A stretch of 64,000 nucleotides of DNA from Mycobacterium ahvazicum (GTDB lineage Bacteria > Actinomycetota > Actinomycetes > Mycobacteriales > Mycobacteriaceae), in assembly GCF_900176255.2 (NCBI RefSeq), contig NZ_FXEG02000002.1, positions 1,984,001 through 2,048,000 on the forward strand, in the 5' to 3' direction. The translations under genes were made by a program, and so were the position numbers. The notes beneath the pieces are model-generated. The model searched no databases and had not been told where the DNA came from. It worked only from the letters and a program-made list of their open reading frames with translations. Within the stretch, counting starts at the first letter, position 1. Each line of letters starts with the position of its first letter. Below are positions 10,245-23,297 of this stretch, piece after piece.

Positions 10245-11273
10245 ATGCGGCAGCTGACCTTCGAAGACGCCGGACGTTATATCTGGCGCGATGTGCCGGA
10301 GCCGGAGATTAGCGCTCCGGAACAAGCCGTGGTCAGGCCGCTGTTGGTGGCCTGCTGCGATCTCGACATCGCGGTTGCCAACGGCCAGGCGCCGCTGCCG
10401 CCCGGCTACGCCGTCGGGCACGAGGGGCTGGCCGAGGTGGTGGCCGTCGGCGATGCCGTGAGCACCGTTCGGCCGGGCGACTGGGTCGTCGTGCCGTTCC
10501 AGATCAGTTGCGGCAGCTGTTCGGCCTGCCGCCGCGGCGTGACCGGCTCGTGTGGCTCGGTGCCGCTGATGGCGATGTACGGTCTCGGCCCGCTCGCCGG
10601 GCTGAACGGCGGCGGATTCATGTCGGACGAGGTGCTGGTGCCCTACGCCGACGCGATGCTGCTCCCCGTCCCGGATGGCGTGCAGCCCAACGCCATCGCC
10701 TCGCTGTCGGACAACATTCCCGACGGCTGGCGGGCGGTGGGGCCGTATGCGGCCGAGTTGGCCGCGCTCGATCCGGCCGACCGCCGGGTGCTGGTGGTGG
10801 GCAAGCTCTCGATCGGGCTGTACGCCACCGCGTTCGCGGCCGCGCTGGGAGCCCGGGTCGACTACGTCGACCACGATGTGCGCCGGCTGACGGCCGCCGA
10901 GAAGCTCGGCGCGGTGGTCCACGATCGGGTGAAGCCCGATAAGACCTGGGAGCCGTATCCGGTCACGGTGCACACCTCCGCCGATCCGTCGCTGCTGGCC
11001 GCCACGCTGCGGGCGACCTGGCCGGACGGCGTGTGCACCGACACGGGGATCTACTACCAGCCGACCGTCGAGATGCCGCTGCTGCCGATGTACACGCGCG
11101 GGGTGAGGTTCGTCACCGGGCGGGTCAACGCGCGCTCGGCGATTCCGCAGGTGCTGGAGTTGCTGACCGGCGGGTGCGACCTGTCACCGGCCGTCGACCG
11201 GGTGGTGCCCTGGTCCGAAGCGCCGTCGGTATGGCCGACGATGGCCGGCAAGACCGTCTTCACCCGGGCCTAG
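10245..11273 (+). CDS. zinc-dependent MDR alcohol dehydrogenase-like protein
   Basis: A 342-residue medium-chain dehydrogenase. GHEGLAEVVAVG and a four-cysteine structural-zinc lobe (CGSCSACRRGVTGSC) are clear. The nucleotide-binding half carries LVVGKLSIGLYATAFAAALGA, where the usual GxGxxG is replaced by GKLSIG, so cofactor binding may be unusual. The catalytic-zinc cysteine region reads LLVACCDLDIAV. It lies 11 bp after nadC, where M. tuberculosis has the unrelated Rv1597, so this is a lineage difference. Substrate unknown. A perfect palindrome follows the stop. Confidence 0.85.
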   Translation: MRQLTFEDAGRYIWRDVPEPEISAPEQAVVRPLLVACCDLDIAVANGQAPLPPGYAVGHEGLAEVVAVGDAVSTVRPGDWVVVPFQISCGSCSACRRGVTGSCGSVPLMAMYGLGPLAGLNGGGFMSDEVLVPYADAMLLPVPDGVQPNAIASLSDNIPDGWRAVGPYAAELAALDPADRRVLVVGKLSIGLYATAFAAALGARVDYVDHDVRRLTAAEKLGAVVHDRVKPDKTWEPYPVTVHTSADPSLLAATLRATWPDGVCTDTGIYYQPTVEMPLLPMYTRGVRFVTGRVNARSAIPQVLELLTGGCDLSPAVDRVVPWSEAPSVWPTMAGKTVFTRA

Positions 11274-11285
11274 GTTGCAGGCGTT

Positions 11286-11319
11286 GAGTGTGCATCCAGG
11301 CCGGCCTGGATGCACACTC
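11286..11319. terminator. 34-bp perfect palindrome between convergent genes
   Basis: A perfect inverted repeat with 17-bp arms beginning GAGTGTGCATCCAGG, located 13 bp after the dehydrogenase stop and before the convergent nitroreductase-like gene. It has no T-run, as is common for mycobacterial terminators. The arm sequence GAGTGTGCA recurs just downstream (as GCACACTCG at 11332-11340) and near 56 kb, so it may be a dispersed repeat used as a bidirectional terminator. Confidence 0.7.
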
Positions 11320-11362
11320 GCCGGCCTCAGCGCACACTCGACCTGCGTTGTGGTCGCCGACC

Positions 11363-11773
11363 TCAGGCGATGTCGCTGACCAGCACCGCCATCCGGCGCA
11401 ACTGCAGACGCACCAGCCGGGGCAGGCCCGTGCCGTCGGACCCCGCGGGCAGGATCCGGGGATTGGTGATGTGCACGACGCTGCGGGCAAAGTGCAGGTC
11501 AGCCTGACCGGCGGCCAGCACGTTCTTCACCCAGTCGGTCTTGCCGTGGCCCAGCGCGATCGCCAACACATTGCCGTTTCGATAGGCCGTGACGATGGTC
11601 TTGTACGTCTTGCCCGACGTGCGGCCGCGATGCTCGATCGTGCCCGTGCCGGGCAGGAAGCGCGCGATCGGCTTCAACGCCGGGTTGACGTATTTGACCT
11701 GGAAGTTCTCAAACCACGTCGGATACACCATCGGGATGCCCGGGGCGTTGTTCGGGTGATCCTTTGTGGACAT
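11363..11773 (-). CDS. Ddn-like deazaflavin-dependent nitroreductase-family protein (Rv1598c-like)
   Basis: A 136-residue protein, the same length as Rv1598c. The split beta-barrel signature is visible as IEHRGRTSGKTYKTIVTAYRNGNVLAIALGHGKTDWVKNVLAAGQADL, typical of F420H2-dependent Ddn/DUF385 proteins. I chose the ATG at 11773 (MSTKDHPNN) because AAGGGAG lies 6-7 nt upstream; the open frame continues far beyond but is clearly hisD antisense there. It diverges from hisD. The physiological substrate is unknown. Confidence 0.88.
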   Translation of the reverse strand: MSTKDHPNNAPGIPMVYPTWFENFQVKYVNPALKPIARFLPGTGTIEHRGRTSGKTYKTIVTAYRNGNVLAIALGHGKTDWVKNVLAAGQADLHFARSVVHITNPRILPAGSDGTGLPRLVRLQLRRMAVLVSDIA

Positions 11774-11862
11774 GCCCACTCCCTTGCGGAACGTCTGTGC
11801 GCTGATTATCGGCACTGTACCGGTCGGATATTGATTTGAGTTCCTCTGGGACAATGGACGCT

Positions 11863-15009
<3,147 letters not shown>

Positions 15010-15013
<4 letters not shown>

Positions 15014-15630
15014 CAAACCGATCCGTCGTGGTGCTGGACTACGGCTCAGGCAACCTCCGGTCTGCGCAGCGTGCGCTGGAGCGGGTCGGTGCGACTGTGG
15101 AGGTCACCGCCGATGCGGGTGCGGCCGCGGCAGCCGACGGGCTGGTGGTGCCCGGGGTCGGCGCGTACGAGGCGTGCATGACCGGCCTGCGCAAGATCGC
15201 GGGGGAGCGGATCATCGCCGAACGGGTGGCCGCCGGGCGCCCGGTGCTCGGGGTCTGCGTCGGCATGCAGATCCTGTTCACGCGCGGCGTGGAGTTCGGG
15301 GTCGAGACGTCGGGGTGTGGGCAATGGCCCGGATCCGTGACTCGGCTGGATGCCCCGGTGATCCCGCACATGGGCTGGAATGTCGTCCAATCCGGTCCGG
15401 GCAGTGGGCTTTTCAAGGGCTTGGACGCGTCCGCGCGGTTCTACTTCGTGCATTCCTACGCCGCGCAGCGGTGGGAAGGCTCGCCGGAGGCGGTGCTGAC
15501 GTGGGCCACCCATCAGGTGCGGTTTCTGGCGGCGGTCGAGGACGGGCCGCTGGCGGCCACTCAATTCCACCCGGAGAAGAGTGGGGATGCCGGTGCGGCC
15601 GTGTTGAGCAACTGGGTCCACGCCCTGTGA
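15010..15630 (+). CDS. hisH: imidazole glycerol phosphate synthase glutaminase subunit HisH
   Basis: Class I glutamine amidotransferase that feeds ammonia to HisF. The nucleophile cysteine is C83 in [10 protein letters not shown], and the His/Glu pair is in [12 protein letters not shown] near the C-terminus. Length 206. It overlaps hisB by 4 bp; hisF lies three genes downstream, with hisA and impA between, as in M. tuberculosis. Confidence 0.96.
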
Positions 15631-15715
15631 CGATTTGCGCGAAACTGTATTCCACGACGCACGAGCCGAGAGGACGCGTCGCTAGTTGCAGTCTCGGCGC
15701 TCAGGAGGAGCTTTG

Positions 15716-16456
15716 TTGATTTTGTTACCCGCTGTCGACGTCGTCGAAGGCCGTGCCGTGCGCCTGGTGCAGGGCAAGGCCGGCAGCGAGACCGAGTACG
15801 GCTCGGCGCTGGACGCTGCGCTGAACTGGCAGCGCGACGGAGCCGACTGGATTCATCTGGTGGACCTCGACGCCGCGTTCGGCCGCGGGTCCAACCGCGA
15901 ATTGCTCGCCGAGGTGGTGGGCAAGCTCGATGTGCAGGTGGAGCTGTCCGGCGGGATCCGCGACGACGATTCGCTGGCCGCGGCGCTGGCCACCGGCTGT
16001 GCCCGGGTCAACCTGGGCACCGCGGCGCTGGAGAATCCGCAGTGGTGCGCGCGGGCGATCAGCGAGCACGGTGAGAGGGTCGCCGTCGGCCTGGACGTCC
16101 AGATCGACCCTAGCCATCCGGGAGGCGAGCACCGGCTGCGCGGGCGGGGCTGGGAAACCGATGGTGGCGATCTGTGGGATGTGCTGGAACGCCTTGACGG
16201 CGAAGGATGTTCGCGGTTCGTCGTCACCGACGTCACCAAGGACGGAACGCTGGGCGGCCCCAACCTCGACCTGCTGGCCAGCGTCGCCGAGCGCACCGAT
16301 GCCCCGGTCATCGCGTCCGGTGGCGTCTCGAGCCTGGACGACCTGCGGGCGATCGCCACTCTCACCGACCGCGGCGTCGAGGGAGCCATCGTGGGCAAGG
16401 CGCTCTACGCCGGGCGGTTCACCTTGCCGCAGGCACTGGACGCGGTACGGCAGTAG
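15716..16456 (+). CDS. hisA: bifunctional HisA/TrpF isomerase PriA
   Basis: A (beta/alpha)8-barrel isomerase. Actinobacteria lack a separate trpF, and none is found in the trp operon of this window, so this protein should also isomerise phosphoribosyl anthranilate. Motifs include [41 protein letters not shown] and [13 protein letters not shown] chose the TTG at 15716 because AGGAGG (15703-15708) is 7 nt upstream and the product begins (M)ILLPAVDV; a TTG one codon earlier is possible. Compared with the M. tuberculosis protein a few residues are inserted before EHRLRGRGW. The gap after hisH is 85 bp. Confidence 0.95.
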   Translation: MILLPAVDVVEGRAVRLVQGKAGSETEYGSALDAALNWQRDGADWIHLVDLDAAFGRGSNRELLAEVVGKLDVQVELSGGIRDDDSLAAALATGCARVNLGTAALENPQWCARAISEHGERVAVGLDVQIDPSHPGGEHRLRGRGWETDGGDLWDVLERLDGEGCSRFVVTDVTKDGTLGGPNLDLLASVAERTDAPVIASGGVSSLDDLRAIATLTDRGVEGAIVGKALYAGRFTLPQALDAVRQ

Positions 16457-16460
16457 AACG

Positions 16461-17261
16461 ATGGATCTGCACGCACTGCTGGCCGAGGCGTCGACAATCC
16501 TCGATGCAGCAGTGGAGCCGTTCGTGGCCGGCCATCGCGCCGACTCGGCGGTTCGCAAGAAGGGCAACGACTTCGCCACCCAGGTGGATCTGGCGATCGA
16601 GCGGCAGGTTGTCGCCGCGCTGGAAGCGGCCACCGGAATCGGAGTGCATGGCGAGGAATTCGGTGGCACGCCGGTCGATTCGCCGTGGGTGTGGGTGTTG
16701 GACCCGATCGACGGCACCTTCAACTACGCCGCCGGCTCACCGATGGCGGCGATACTGCTGGGCCTGCTGCACGAGGGCGAGCCGGTGGCCGGCTTGACCT
16801 GGATACCGTTCACGGACGACCGCTACCTGGCCGTCGCCGAAGGGCCGCTGATGAAAAACGATGTCGCGCAGACGCCGTTGAATCATACGCGATTGGCCGA
16901 CACCCTGATCGGCGTCGGCACATTCAACGCCGGTTCGCGGGGACGATTCCCGGGGCGCTACCGACTGGCGGTGCTGGAAAAGCTGAGCCGGGTGTCCTCG
17001 CGACTGCGCATGCACGGCTCGACCGGTCTTGACCTGGTCTACGTGGCCGACGGAATCCTCTCGTGCGCAGTTCATTTCGGCGGCCAGGTGTGGGATCACG
17101 CCGCCGGGGTCGCGCAGGTTCGCGCCGCCGGTGGCACTGTCACCGATCTACTCGGTCAACCCTGGACCCCCGAGTCCCGGTCGGTGCTGGCCGCCGCCCC
17201 CGGAGCGTATGGGGAAATCCTCGAGATTCTGCGCAGCGCCGGCCGACCGGAGGACTACTGA
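16461..17261 (+). CDS. impA: inositol-monophosphatase-family phosphatase ImpA
   Basis: A 266-residue Mg-dependent phosphatase-fold protein. The metal-binding motif [17 protein letters not shown] and the second site [18 protein letters not shown] are intact. The first Glu is in GVHGEEFGG. Its place within the his operon between hisA and hisF matches Rv1604. In actinobacteria such proteins have been linked both to inositol phosphate and to histidinol phosphate hydrolysis. The operon context would suit the latter, since HisB here lacks a phosphatase domain, but that is inference. Confidence 0.93.
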   Translation: MDLHALLAEASTILDAAVEPFVAGHRADSAVRKKGNDFATQVDLAIERQVVAALEAATGIGVHGEEFGGTPVDSPWVWVLDPIDGTFNYAAGSPMAAILLGLLHEGEPVAGLTWIPFTDDRYLAVAEGPLMKNDVAQTPLNHTRLADTLIGVGTFNAGSRGRFPGRYRLAVLEKLSRVSSRLRMHGSTGLDLVYVADGILSCAVHFGGQVWDHAAGVAQVRAAGGTVTDLLGQPWTPESRSVLAAAPGAYGEILEILRSAGRPEDY

Positions 17262-17262
17262 G

Positions 17263-18048
17263 ATGCACTCGGCTACCGACCTTGCCGTGCGGGTGATTCC
17301 GTGCCTGGACGTCGACGACGGGCGTGTGGTCAAGGGAGTCAATTTCGAGAACCTGCGCGACGCGGGCGACCCCGTCGAACTCGCCGCGGCCTATGACGCC
17401 GAGGGCGCCGACGAGCTGACCTTTCTGGACGTGACGGCGTCCTCGTCGGGCCGGGCGACGATGCTGGACGTGGTGCGCCACACCGCCGAGCAGGTGTTCA
17501 TCCCGCTGACCGTCGGCGGCGGCGTCCGCGCCGTGGCCGACGTCGACGTCCTGCTCCGGGCGGGCGCGGACAAGGTCTCGGTGAATACCGCCGCGATCGC
17601 GCGCCCCGACCTATTGGCCGAGATGTCAAGGCAATTCGGCTCGCAGTGCATCGTGTTGTCCGTCGACGCCCGTACGGTGCCGCCGGGTTCGGCGCCGACG
17701 CGGTCGGGCTGGGAGGTCACCACGCACGGCGGCCGTCGCGGCACCGGCATCGACGCCGTCGAGTGGGCGGCCCGCGGCGCCGACCTCGGGGTGGGGGAGA
17801 TTCTGCTCAATTCGATGGACGCCGATGGCACCAAGGCCGGTTTCGATCTGGCGATGCTGCGCGCGGTCCGCGCGGCGGTCACTGTTCCGGTGATCGCCAG
17901 CGGGGGCGCGGGCGCGGTCGACCACTTCGCGCCCGCGGTCGAAGCCGGTGCCGATGCGGTGTTGGCGGCCAGCGTCTTTCACTTCCGGGAGTTGACGATC
18001 GGGCAGGTGAAGGCGGCGATGGCCGCAGAAGGGATCACGGTACGATGA
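17263..18048 (+). CDS. hisF: imidazole glycerol phosphate synthase cyclase subunit HisF
   Basis: Cyclase subunit pairing with HisH. The catalytic aspartates are in [18 protein letters not shown] and [10 protein letters not shown]. Phosphate-binding loops PLTVGGGVR and [13 protein letters not shown] are intact. It has 261 residues, beginning [11 protein letters not shown] one base after the impA stop, and ends in a 4-bp overlap with hisI. Confidence 0.96.
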   Translation: MHSATDLAVRVIPCLDVDDGRVVKGVNFENLRDAGDPVELAAAYDAEGADELTFLDVTASSSGRATMLDVVRHTAEQVFIPLTVGGGVRAVADVDVLLRAGADKVSVNTAAIARPDLLAEMSRQFGSQCIVLSVDARTVPPGSAPTRSGWEVTTHGGRRGTGIDAVEWAARGADLGVGEILLNSMDADGTKAGFDLAMLRAVRAAVTVPVIASGGAGAVDHFAPAVEAGADAVLAASVFHFRELTIGQVKAAMAAEGITVR

Positions 18049-18392
18049 CACTCGATCCCGAGATCGCTTCGCGCCTCAAACGCAATTCCGACGGCCTGTT
18101 CACCGCCGTCGTGCAGGAGCGGGGCAGCGGGGACGTGCTGATGGTCGCCTGGATGGACGACGAAGCGCTGGCCCGCACCCTGAAAACCCGCGAGGCCACC
18201 TACTTTTCGCGGTCCCGCGGCGAGCAGTGGATCAAGGGCGCGACGTCGGGGCACACCCAGCATGTGCACTCGGTGCGCCTGGACTGCGACGGTGACGCCG
18301 TGCTGCTGACGGTCGACCAGGTCGGCGGCGCGTGCCACACCGGAGACCACAGCTGCTTCGATGCCGACGCGCTGCTCGAACCCGAGAATTAG
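18045..18392 (+). CDS. hisI: phosphoribosyl-AMP cyclohydrolase HisI
   Basis: A 115-residue monofunctional cyclohydrolase. Zn/Mg-binding motifs are visible as [26 protein letters not shown], with [11 protein letters not shown] upstream. The ATG overlaps the hisF stop. The stop overlaps by 3 bp the stop of the convergent kinase gene, so no room remains for a terminator between them. Last gene of the his operon. Confidence 0.96.
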   Translation: MTLDPEIASRLKRNSDGLFTAVVQERGSGDVLMVAWMDDEALARTLKTREATYFSRSRGEQWIKGATSGHTQHVHSVRLDCDGDAVLLTVDQVGGACHTGDHSCFDADALLEPEN

Positions 18393-19885
18393 CGCGGCGC
18401 GACGTCCAGGCTGTTGGCTGCTTCGAGGGCCGCGCGTGTCCATTCGTGACGAAAGACCGCCGGTGAGATGCGATCTCGCCGAATGACTTCGAGGTCGATC
18501 GCCCTTCCGGCGGTCACGGCGTTGGGCACCCGGAACGAGTACGCGGGCTCCTCGGTGGCGACGGTAAGGATGGCGTCGTTGTCGGTCAAGTTGTTGGCAC
18601 GCATCGCCTCCTCTGCCCATTTGAACGGCTTTTGGCCGTCGAAGGTCCGGACATACACCACCCACAACCGCGTGCCGCGCATGTTGTACAGCTTGGTGAG
18701 CGCCCGATTCACCGTGTCGTATTCGATGGGCCCGAGCACACCCGCCTGGTCGGTGAGTTGGCCGGCCAGCTTGATCCCGGGTTTCGCGGGCGCCGCCGCC
18801 TGGCTAGTCGTCGGCGCGACAGATTTCGCGTTGCCGTTGCCGTGCGAGCCGCCGAACACGCGGACGCCGACGAGGACCCCAAGGCCGACCAGGGCCAGAC
18901 CGACGACGGCGGCGACCGCCACCGCCGTACGCCGGGTGCTGCGCGCGGGCGGCGTTGCGGGCGAAGCGGTTTGGGCCTTGGCGATTACTTCGGTGTCCGC
19001 GATCGGGCCCGCTCGGGTCGGACCGACGGCGTCGACCGCGGTGCCGAGCTGGCTGCCGAGCGCGGCCGCGAAATCCGAACAGGTCGCAAAACGCTCGGCG
19101 GGGTTTTTGGCCAAGGCTTTGGCGAGTGCGCCGTCGAGATCCGCCAGTTCGGGCCGGCGCTGGCTGACCGGCGGTGGCGGCGCGGACAAGTGCTGTGTGA
19201 TGACCACCGCGGGATTGGAATTCTGAAACGGAGCGGCACCCGTCAACAGGTTGAACGCGGTACATCCCAGCGCGTACTGGTCGGCGCGTCCGTCGATGTC
19301 GAGTCCCTGCAGCTGCTCGGGCGCGCAATAGGCGGTGGTGCCCATCATCATGTTGGTCGCTGTCAGGCCGCTGATCTCACCCAGCTCGCGCGCGATGCCG
19401 AAATCGGCCAGCAGGATGCGCCGTCGCGGCGTGGCGTCACTGATCAGGATGTTCGCGGGTTTGACGTCGCGGTGCAGCAGGCCGCGCGAATGCGCGTAAT
19501 CCAGCGCGTCGGCCATGGCGGCGATGATCTCGACGACGTCGGCTTTCGGCAGCCCCGACGGGTACTGGCGCAGCAGCTGTGCGGCGTCGGTGCCCTCCAC
19601 GTAATCCATCGAAATCCACAGTTGCCCTTCGTATTCGCCGCGGTCGTGGATACCGACGATGTGCTCGTTGTACAGGCTCGCGGCGAGATCGGCCTCCCGG
19701 TTGAAGCGCTGCCGGAACTCGAGGTTGTCGGTGAGCTCACCGGGCAGGATCTTCAGGGCGTCACGGCGCGGCAGCCGTGGATGCTGCGCCAGATACACCT
19801 CGCCCATCCCGCCTGCCCCCAGCCGCCGAATGATCCTGAATCCGGCGAACAGCGCGCCTTCGGGTAACCCATCGCTTTGCGGCAT
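18389..19885 (-). CDS. transmembrane Ser/Thr protein kinase with extracellular TPM-like domain
   Basis: A 498-residue PknB-type kinase. It has the P-loop [18 protein letters not shown], the catalytic loop [21 protein letters not shown], and the activation segment ending [12 protein letters not shown] Pro/Ala linker leads to a transmembrane helix near 318-340 ([19 protein letters not shown]). The extracytoplasmic part contains [20 protein letters not shown] ... [14 protein letters not shown], resembling a TPM (TLP18.3/Psb32/MOLO-1) domain. TAGCAT lies 6 nt before the ATG, suggesting a leaderless mRNA. It is absent at this place in M. tuberculosis and converges on hisI with overlapping stops. 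Confidence 0.9.
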   Translation of the reverse strand: MPQSDGLPEGALFAGFRIIRRLGAGGMGEVYLAQHPRLPRRDALKILPGELTDNLEFRQRFNREADLAASLYNEHIVGIHDRGEYEGQLWISMDYVEGTDAAQLLRQYPSGLPKADVVEIIAAMADALDYAHSRGLLHRDVKPANILISDATPRRRILLADFGIARELGEISGLTATNMMMGTTAYCAPEQLQGLDIDGRADQYALGCTAFNLLTGAAPFQNSNPAVVITQHLSAPPPPVSQRRPELADLDGALAKALAKNPAERFATCSDFAAALGSQLGTAVDAVGPTRAGPIADTEVIAKAQTASPATPPARSTRRTAVAVAAVVGLALVGLGVLVGVRVFGGSHGNGNAKSVAPTTSQAAAPAKPGIKLAGQLTDQAGVLGPIEYDTVNRALTKLYNMRGTRLWVVYVRTFDGQKPFKWAEEAMRANNLTDNDAILTVATEEPAYSFRVPNAVTAGRAIDLEVIRRDRISPAVFRHEWTRAALEAANSLDVAPR

Positions 19886-20003
19886 GTGAGCATGCTACTG
19901 AGACGATGATTGCCGCGGCCGGCAAATCGCGGCCGTGCGGGACAGCCGCACGCGGCGCGCCCCAGGCGGCACCCGCCGACGATTTCGATCAGAATGGCAG
20001 GCG

Positions 20004-21095
20004 ATGCGCGAACGGATGTCGTGGAACGTCGTGGTGCCGCTGGTCGCTCTCGTCATGCTGGCACTGGCCTGGGGCACGGAGCCGGGGCCGTTGCTGGCCG
20101 CGCTCGAGGCGATCGTCCTGATCGGCGCCGTGTTGGCCGCGGTGCACCACGCCGAAGTGGTCGCACACCGGGTCGGTGAGCCGTTCGGGTCGCTGGTGCT
20201 CGCCACCGCGGTGACCGTCATCGAGCTGGCCCTGATCATCGCGCTGATGGCCTCGGGCGGAAACGAAGCGGAGACGCTGGCCCGGGATACCGCGTTCGCC
20301 GCCCTGATGATCACCACCAACGGCATCGCCGGGCTGTCACTGCTGTTGGGCTCGCACCGCTACGGCGTGACGTTGTTCAATCCCGAAGGCAGCGGTGCGG
20401 CGCTGGCCACGCTCACCACGCTGGCGACGCTGAGCCTGGCGCTGCCCAGCTTCACCACGACTCGTGGTCGTCAGGAGTTCTCGCCCGGGCAGCTCGTATT
20501 CGCCGCCGTCGCTTCGCTGCTGGTCTACCTGCTGTTCGTCTTCACCCAGACGGTGCGGCATCGCGACTTCTTTCTGCCGATCGCGCAGCGCGGTCAGCAA
20601 CGCATCCTCGACGAGGAAAGCCACGCGGAACCGCCGAGCCAAGCCGCGGCACTGCGCAGCCTTGCGCTGCTGGTGGGCGCGCTTGTCGCGGTGGTGGGCC
20701 TGGCCGAACAGGAGTCGCCGGCCGTCGAGAAACTGGTGTCGGTCGCGGGATTCCCAAACTCGTTCGTCGGCGTGGTGATCGCGGGCCTGGTGCTGCTGCC
20801 CGAGACGCTGGCGGCGGTGCGAGCGGCGCGACAGGGCCGCATTCAGACCAGCCTCAACCTCGCGTACGGCTCGGCGATGGCCAGCATCGGGCTCACCATT
20901 CCCGGCATCGCGCTGGCGTCGATCTGGATCAAGGGACCGCTGATTCTCGGGCTGGGCTCGACGCAGCTGGTGCTGTTTGCGTTGACCGTGGTGATCAGCA
21001 TGCTCACCGTGATCCCCGGCCGGGCGACCCGGCTACAGGGCGAGGTGCATCTGGTGCTGCTGGCCGCGTTCGTGTTCCTGGCGATCGTCCCGTAA
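20004..21095 (+). CDS. chaA: ChaA-type calcium/proton antiporter (Rv1607-like)
   Basis: A 363-residue polytopic protein of the cation/Ca exchanger superfamily. The two inverted alpha repeats are visible: ATAVTVIELALIIALMASGGNEAET with LMITTNGIAGLSLLLG, and VIAGLVLLPETLAAVRAARQGRIQTSLNLAYGSAMASIGLTIPG. The acidic residues in the repeats would bind the cation. I chose the ATG at 20004 (MRERMSWNVV) since the open frame upstream is arginine-rich non-coding sequence. It sits between the divergent kinase and the convergent peroxiredoxin. Confidence 0.92.
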   Translation: MRERMSWNVVVPLVALVMLALAWGTEPGPLLAALEAIVLIGAVLAAVHHAEVVAHRVGEPFGSLVLATAVTVIELALIIALMASGGNEAETLARDTAFAALMITTNGIAGLSLLLGSHRYGVTLFNPEGSGAALATLTTLATLSLALPSFTTTRGRQEFSPGQLVFAAVASLLVYLLFVFTQTVRHRDFFLPIAQRGQQRILDEESHAEPPSQAAALRSLALLVGALVAVVGLAEQESPAVEKLVSVAGFPNSFVGVVIAGLVLLPETLAAVRAARQGRIQTSLNLAYGSAMASIGLTIPGIALASIWIKGPLILGLGSTQLVLFALTVVISMLTVIPGRATRLQGEVHLVLLAAFVFLAIVP

Positions 21096-21114
21096 CCGCA
21101 AGCAGCGCAAGCGA

Positions 21115-21579
21115 TTACGCCGACGAACGCGCCCGCAGGGTTTGCAGCGCCTGGTCGGCGTGGGTGTCCATGCTGAACTCGCTGGAAATCACGTTGAGCA
21201 CCTTGCGATCGGTGTCGATCACGAACGTCGTGCGCTTGACCGGCATCAACTTGCCGAGCAGACCGCGCTTGACGCCGAACTGCGTGGCCACCGTGCCGTC
21301 GGTGTCGGACAGCAGCGGGTAGTCGAAGCTTTCCTTGTCGGCGAACTTGGCCTGCTTCTGCACCGCATCGGTGCTGATGCCGACGCGACTGGCGCCGACC
21401 GCCGCGAATTCGGCAGCCAGGTCCCGGAAATGGCAGGCTTCCTTGGTGCACCCGGGAGTCATTGCCGCGGGGTAGAAGAACAGCACCACGGGGCCGTCGG
21501 CAAGCAGGGCGCTGAGCGTGCGGGGCGTTCCGGTCTGATCGGGAAGTTCGAAATCGGCCACTGTGTCACCAGTTTTCAT
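21115..21579 (-). CDS. bcpB: peroxiredoxin BcpB
   Basis: A 154-residue BCP/PrxQ-type thiol peroxidase, equal in length to M. tuberculosis BcpB. The peroxidatic cysteine is in FYPAAMTPGCTKEACHFRDL and the likely resolving cysteine is five residues later in the same helix, the usual PrxQ pattern. The ATG at 21579 gives MKTGDTVADFELPDQTG; longer upstream reading frames contain only non-coding sequence. It reduces hydroperoxides in the cytoplasm. Confidence 0.95.
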   Translation of the reverse strand: MKTGDTVADFELPDQTGTPRTLSALLADGPVVLFFYPAAMTPGCTKEACHFRDLAAEFAAVGASRVGISTDAVQKQAKFADKESFDYPLLSDTDGTVATQFGVKRGLLGKLMPVKRTTFVIDTDRKVLNVISSEFSMDTHADQALQTLRARSSA

Positions 21580-21671
21580 GGCCGTCAGGCTACGCCCAAT
21601 TGCCCACGAGGCCGTGCCGGGTGCGAGCCTGACGGCACCGCGACAAATCGGGCGGAAAGTCGCCGTGTCGT

Positions 21672-21707
21672 TCCCCCGCAAGCGGGAGGTGCCCCCGGCT
21701 CGCGGGA
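21672..21707. repeat. GC-rich double hairpin upstream of trpE
   Basis: Two adjacent small stem-loops: CCCGC-AA-GCGGG at 21675-21686, then a stretch CCCCCGGCTCGCGGG. They lie in the 167-bp gap between bcpB and trpE. The sequence looks like a short dispersed mycobacterial repeat or a terminator-like structure. I see no Trp-codon-rich leader peptide that would make it a classical trp attenuator. Confidence 0.35.
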
Positions 21708-21746
21708 CCGCCCGGGCCGGGCAACCGCATCTGCGAGGATGGTTCG

Positions 21747-23297
21747 GTGCACCCACACCTCGCCGACACGACCTCACGGGAGGAATTTCGCCTGCTCGCG
21801 GCGGCGCACCGCTTTGTTCCGGTGACCCGGAAGGTCTTGGCTGACAGCGAGACGCCGCTGTCGGCATACCGCAAGCTGGCCGCTAATCGACCCGGCACGT
21901 TCTTGCTGGAGTCTGCCGAGAACGGCCGGTCGTGGTCGCGATGGTCGTTCATCGGAGCCGGGGCACCCTCGGCGTTGACCGTGCGCGACGGCCAAGCGGT
22001 GTGGTTGGGCGCGGTCCCGCAGGACGCGCCCACCGGTGGCGATCCGCTCGAGGCGCTGCAGGCCACCCTGGAGCTGCTGTCCACCCGACAAACCAGCCAG
22101 TCCGAGCCGGGGCTTCCGCCGCTGTCCGGTGGCCTGGTCGGGTTCTTCGCCTACGACATGGTGCGGCGCCTGGAACGCCTGCCGGAAATGGCCGTCGACG
22201 ATCTGCAGCTGCCGGACATGCTGATGCTGCTGGCCACGGATGTGGCGGCGGTCGACCACCACGAGGGCACCATCACGCTGATCGCCAACGCGGTGAACTG
22301 GAACGGTACCGACGAGCGGGTCGACGAGGCCTACGACGACGCCGTCGCGCGCCTGGATGTGATGACCGAAGCGCTGGGCCAGCCGCTGCCGTCGACGGTG
22401 GCCACTTTCAGCAAGCCCGAGCCGCAGTTCCGCGCCCAGCGCACGGTCGAGGAGTACGGCAAGATCGTCGACTACCTCGTCGACCAGATCGCGGCCGGCG
22501 AAGCCTTCCAGGTGGTGCCCTCGCAGCGCTTCGAGATGGACACCGACGTCGACCCGATCGACGTCTACCGGATTCTGCGAGTGACCAACCCCAGCCCCTA
22601 CATGTACCTGCTTCATGTGCCGAATAGTGCTGGTGTAACGGACTTTTCGATCGTCGGATCCAGCCCGGAGGCACTCGTCACCGTCGCCGACGGCCGCGCG
22701 ACGACGCACCCGATCGCCGGCACCCGGTGGCGGGGACAGAACGAGGAAGAAGACCAGCTGCTGGAGAAGGAGCTGCTGTCCGACGACAAGGAACGCGCGG
22801 AGCACCTGATGCTGGTCGACCTCGGCCGCAACGATCTAGGCCGGGTCTGCACACCCGGCACGGTGCGGGTCGAGGATTACAGCCACATCGAGCGGTACAG
22901 CCACGTCATGCACTTGGTCTCCACGGTGACCGGCCTGCTCGGCGAGGGCCGCACCGCCCTGGACGCCGTCACGGCCTGTTTCCCGGCCGGCACGCTGTCC
23001 GGGGCGCCCAAGGTGCGGGCCATGGAGCTGATCGAAGAGGTAGAGAAGACGCGCCGCGGCGTCTACGGCGGCGTGCTCGGTTACTTCGACTTCGCCGGCA
23101 ACGCGGACTTCGCGATCGCCATTCGCACCGCGCTGATGCGCAATGGCACCGCCTATGTCCAGGCGGGCGGCGGGGTAGTGGCGGACTCCAACGGTCCTTA
23201 CGAGTACACCGAGGCGAGCAACAAAGCGCGCGCGGTGCTCAATGCCATCGCCGCGGCGCAGACGCTCAGCGCCCCGGGCGCCACCCGCAATGGCTGA
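21747..23297 (+). CDS. trpE: anthranilate synthase component I TrpE
   Basis: Chorismate-utilising enzyme of 516 residues, first step of tryptophan synthesis. Family motifs are [41 protein letters not shown] and [21 protein letters not shown]. The glutaminase partner TrpG is not in this window. The start is GTG at 21747 with GAGGAT 6 nt upstream as a possible -10 box, which would make the mRNA leaderless. The next gene starts 8 bp before its stop. Confidence 0.96.
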   Translation: MHPHLADTTSREEFRLLAAAHRFVPVTRKVLADSETPLSAYRKLAANRPGTFLLESAENGRSWSRWSFIGAGAPSALTVRDGQAVWLGAVPQDAPTGGDPLEALQATLELLSTRQTSQSEPGLPPLSGGLVGFFAYDMVRRLERLPEMAVDDLQLPDMLMLLATDVAAVDHHEGTITLIANAVNWNGTDERVDEAYDDAVARLDVMTEALGQPLPSTVATFSKPEPQFRAQRTVEEYGKIVDYLVDQIAAGEAFQVVPSQRFEMDTDVDPIDVYRILRVTNPSPYMYLLHVPNSAGVTDFSIVGSSPEALVTVADGRATTHPIAGTRWRGQNEEEDQLLEKELLSDDKERAEHLMLVDLGRNDLGRVCTPGTVRVEDYSHIERYSHVMHLVSTVTGLLGEGRTALDAVTACFPAGTLSGAPKVRAMELIEEVEKTRRGVYGGVLGYFDFAGNADFAIAIRTALMRNGTAYVQAGGGVVADSNGPYEYTEASNKARAVLNAIAAAQTLSAPGATRNG

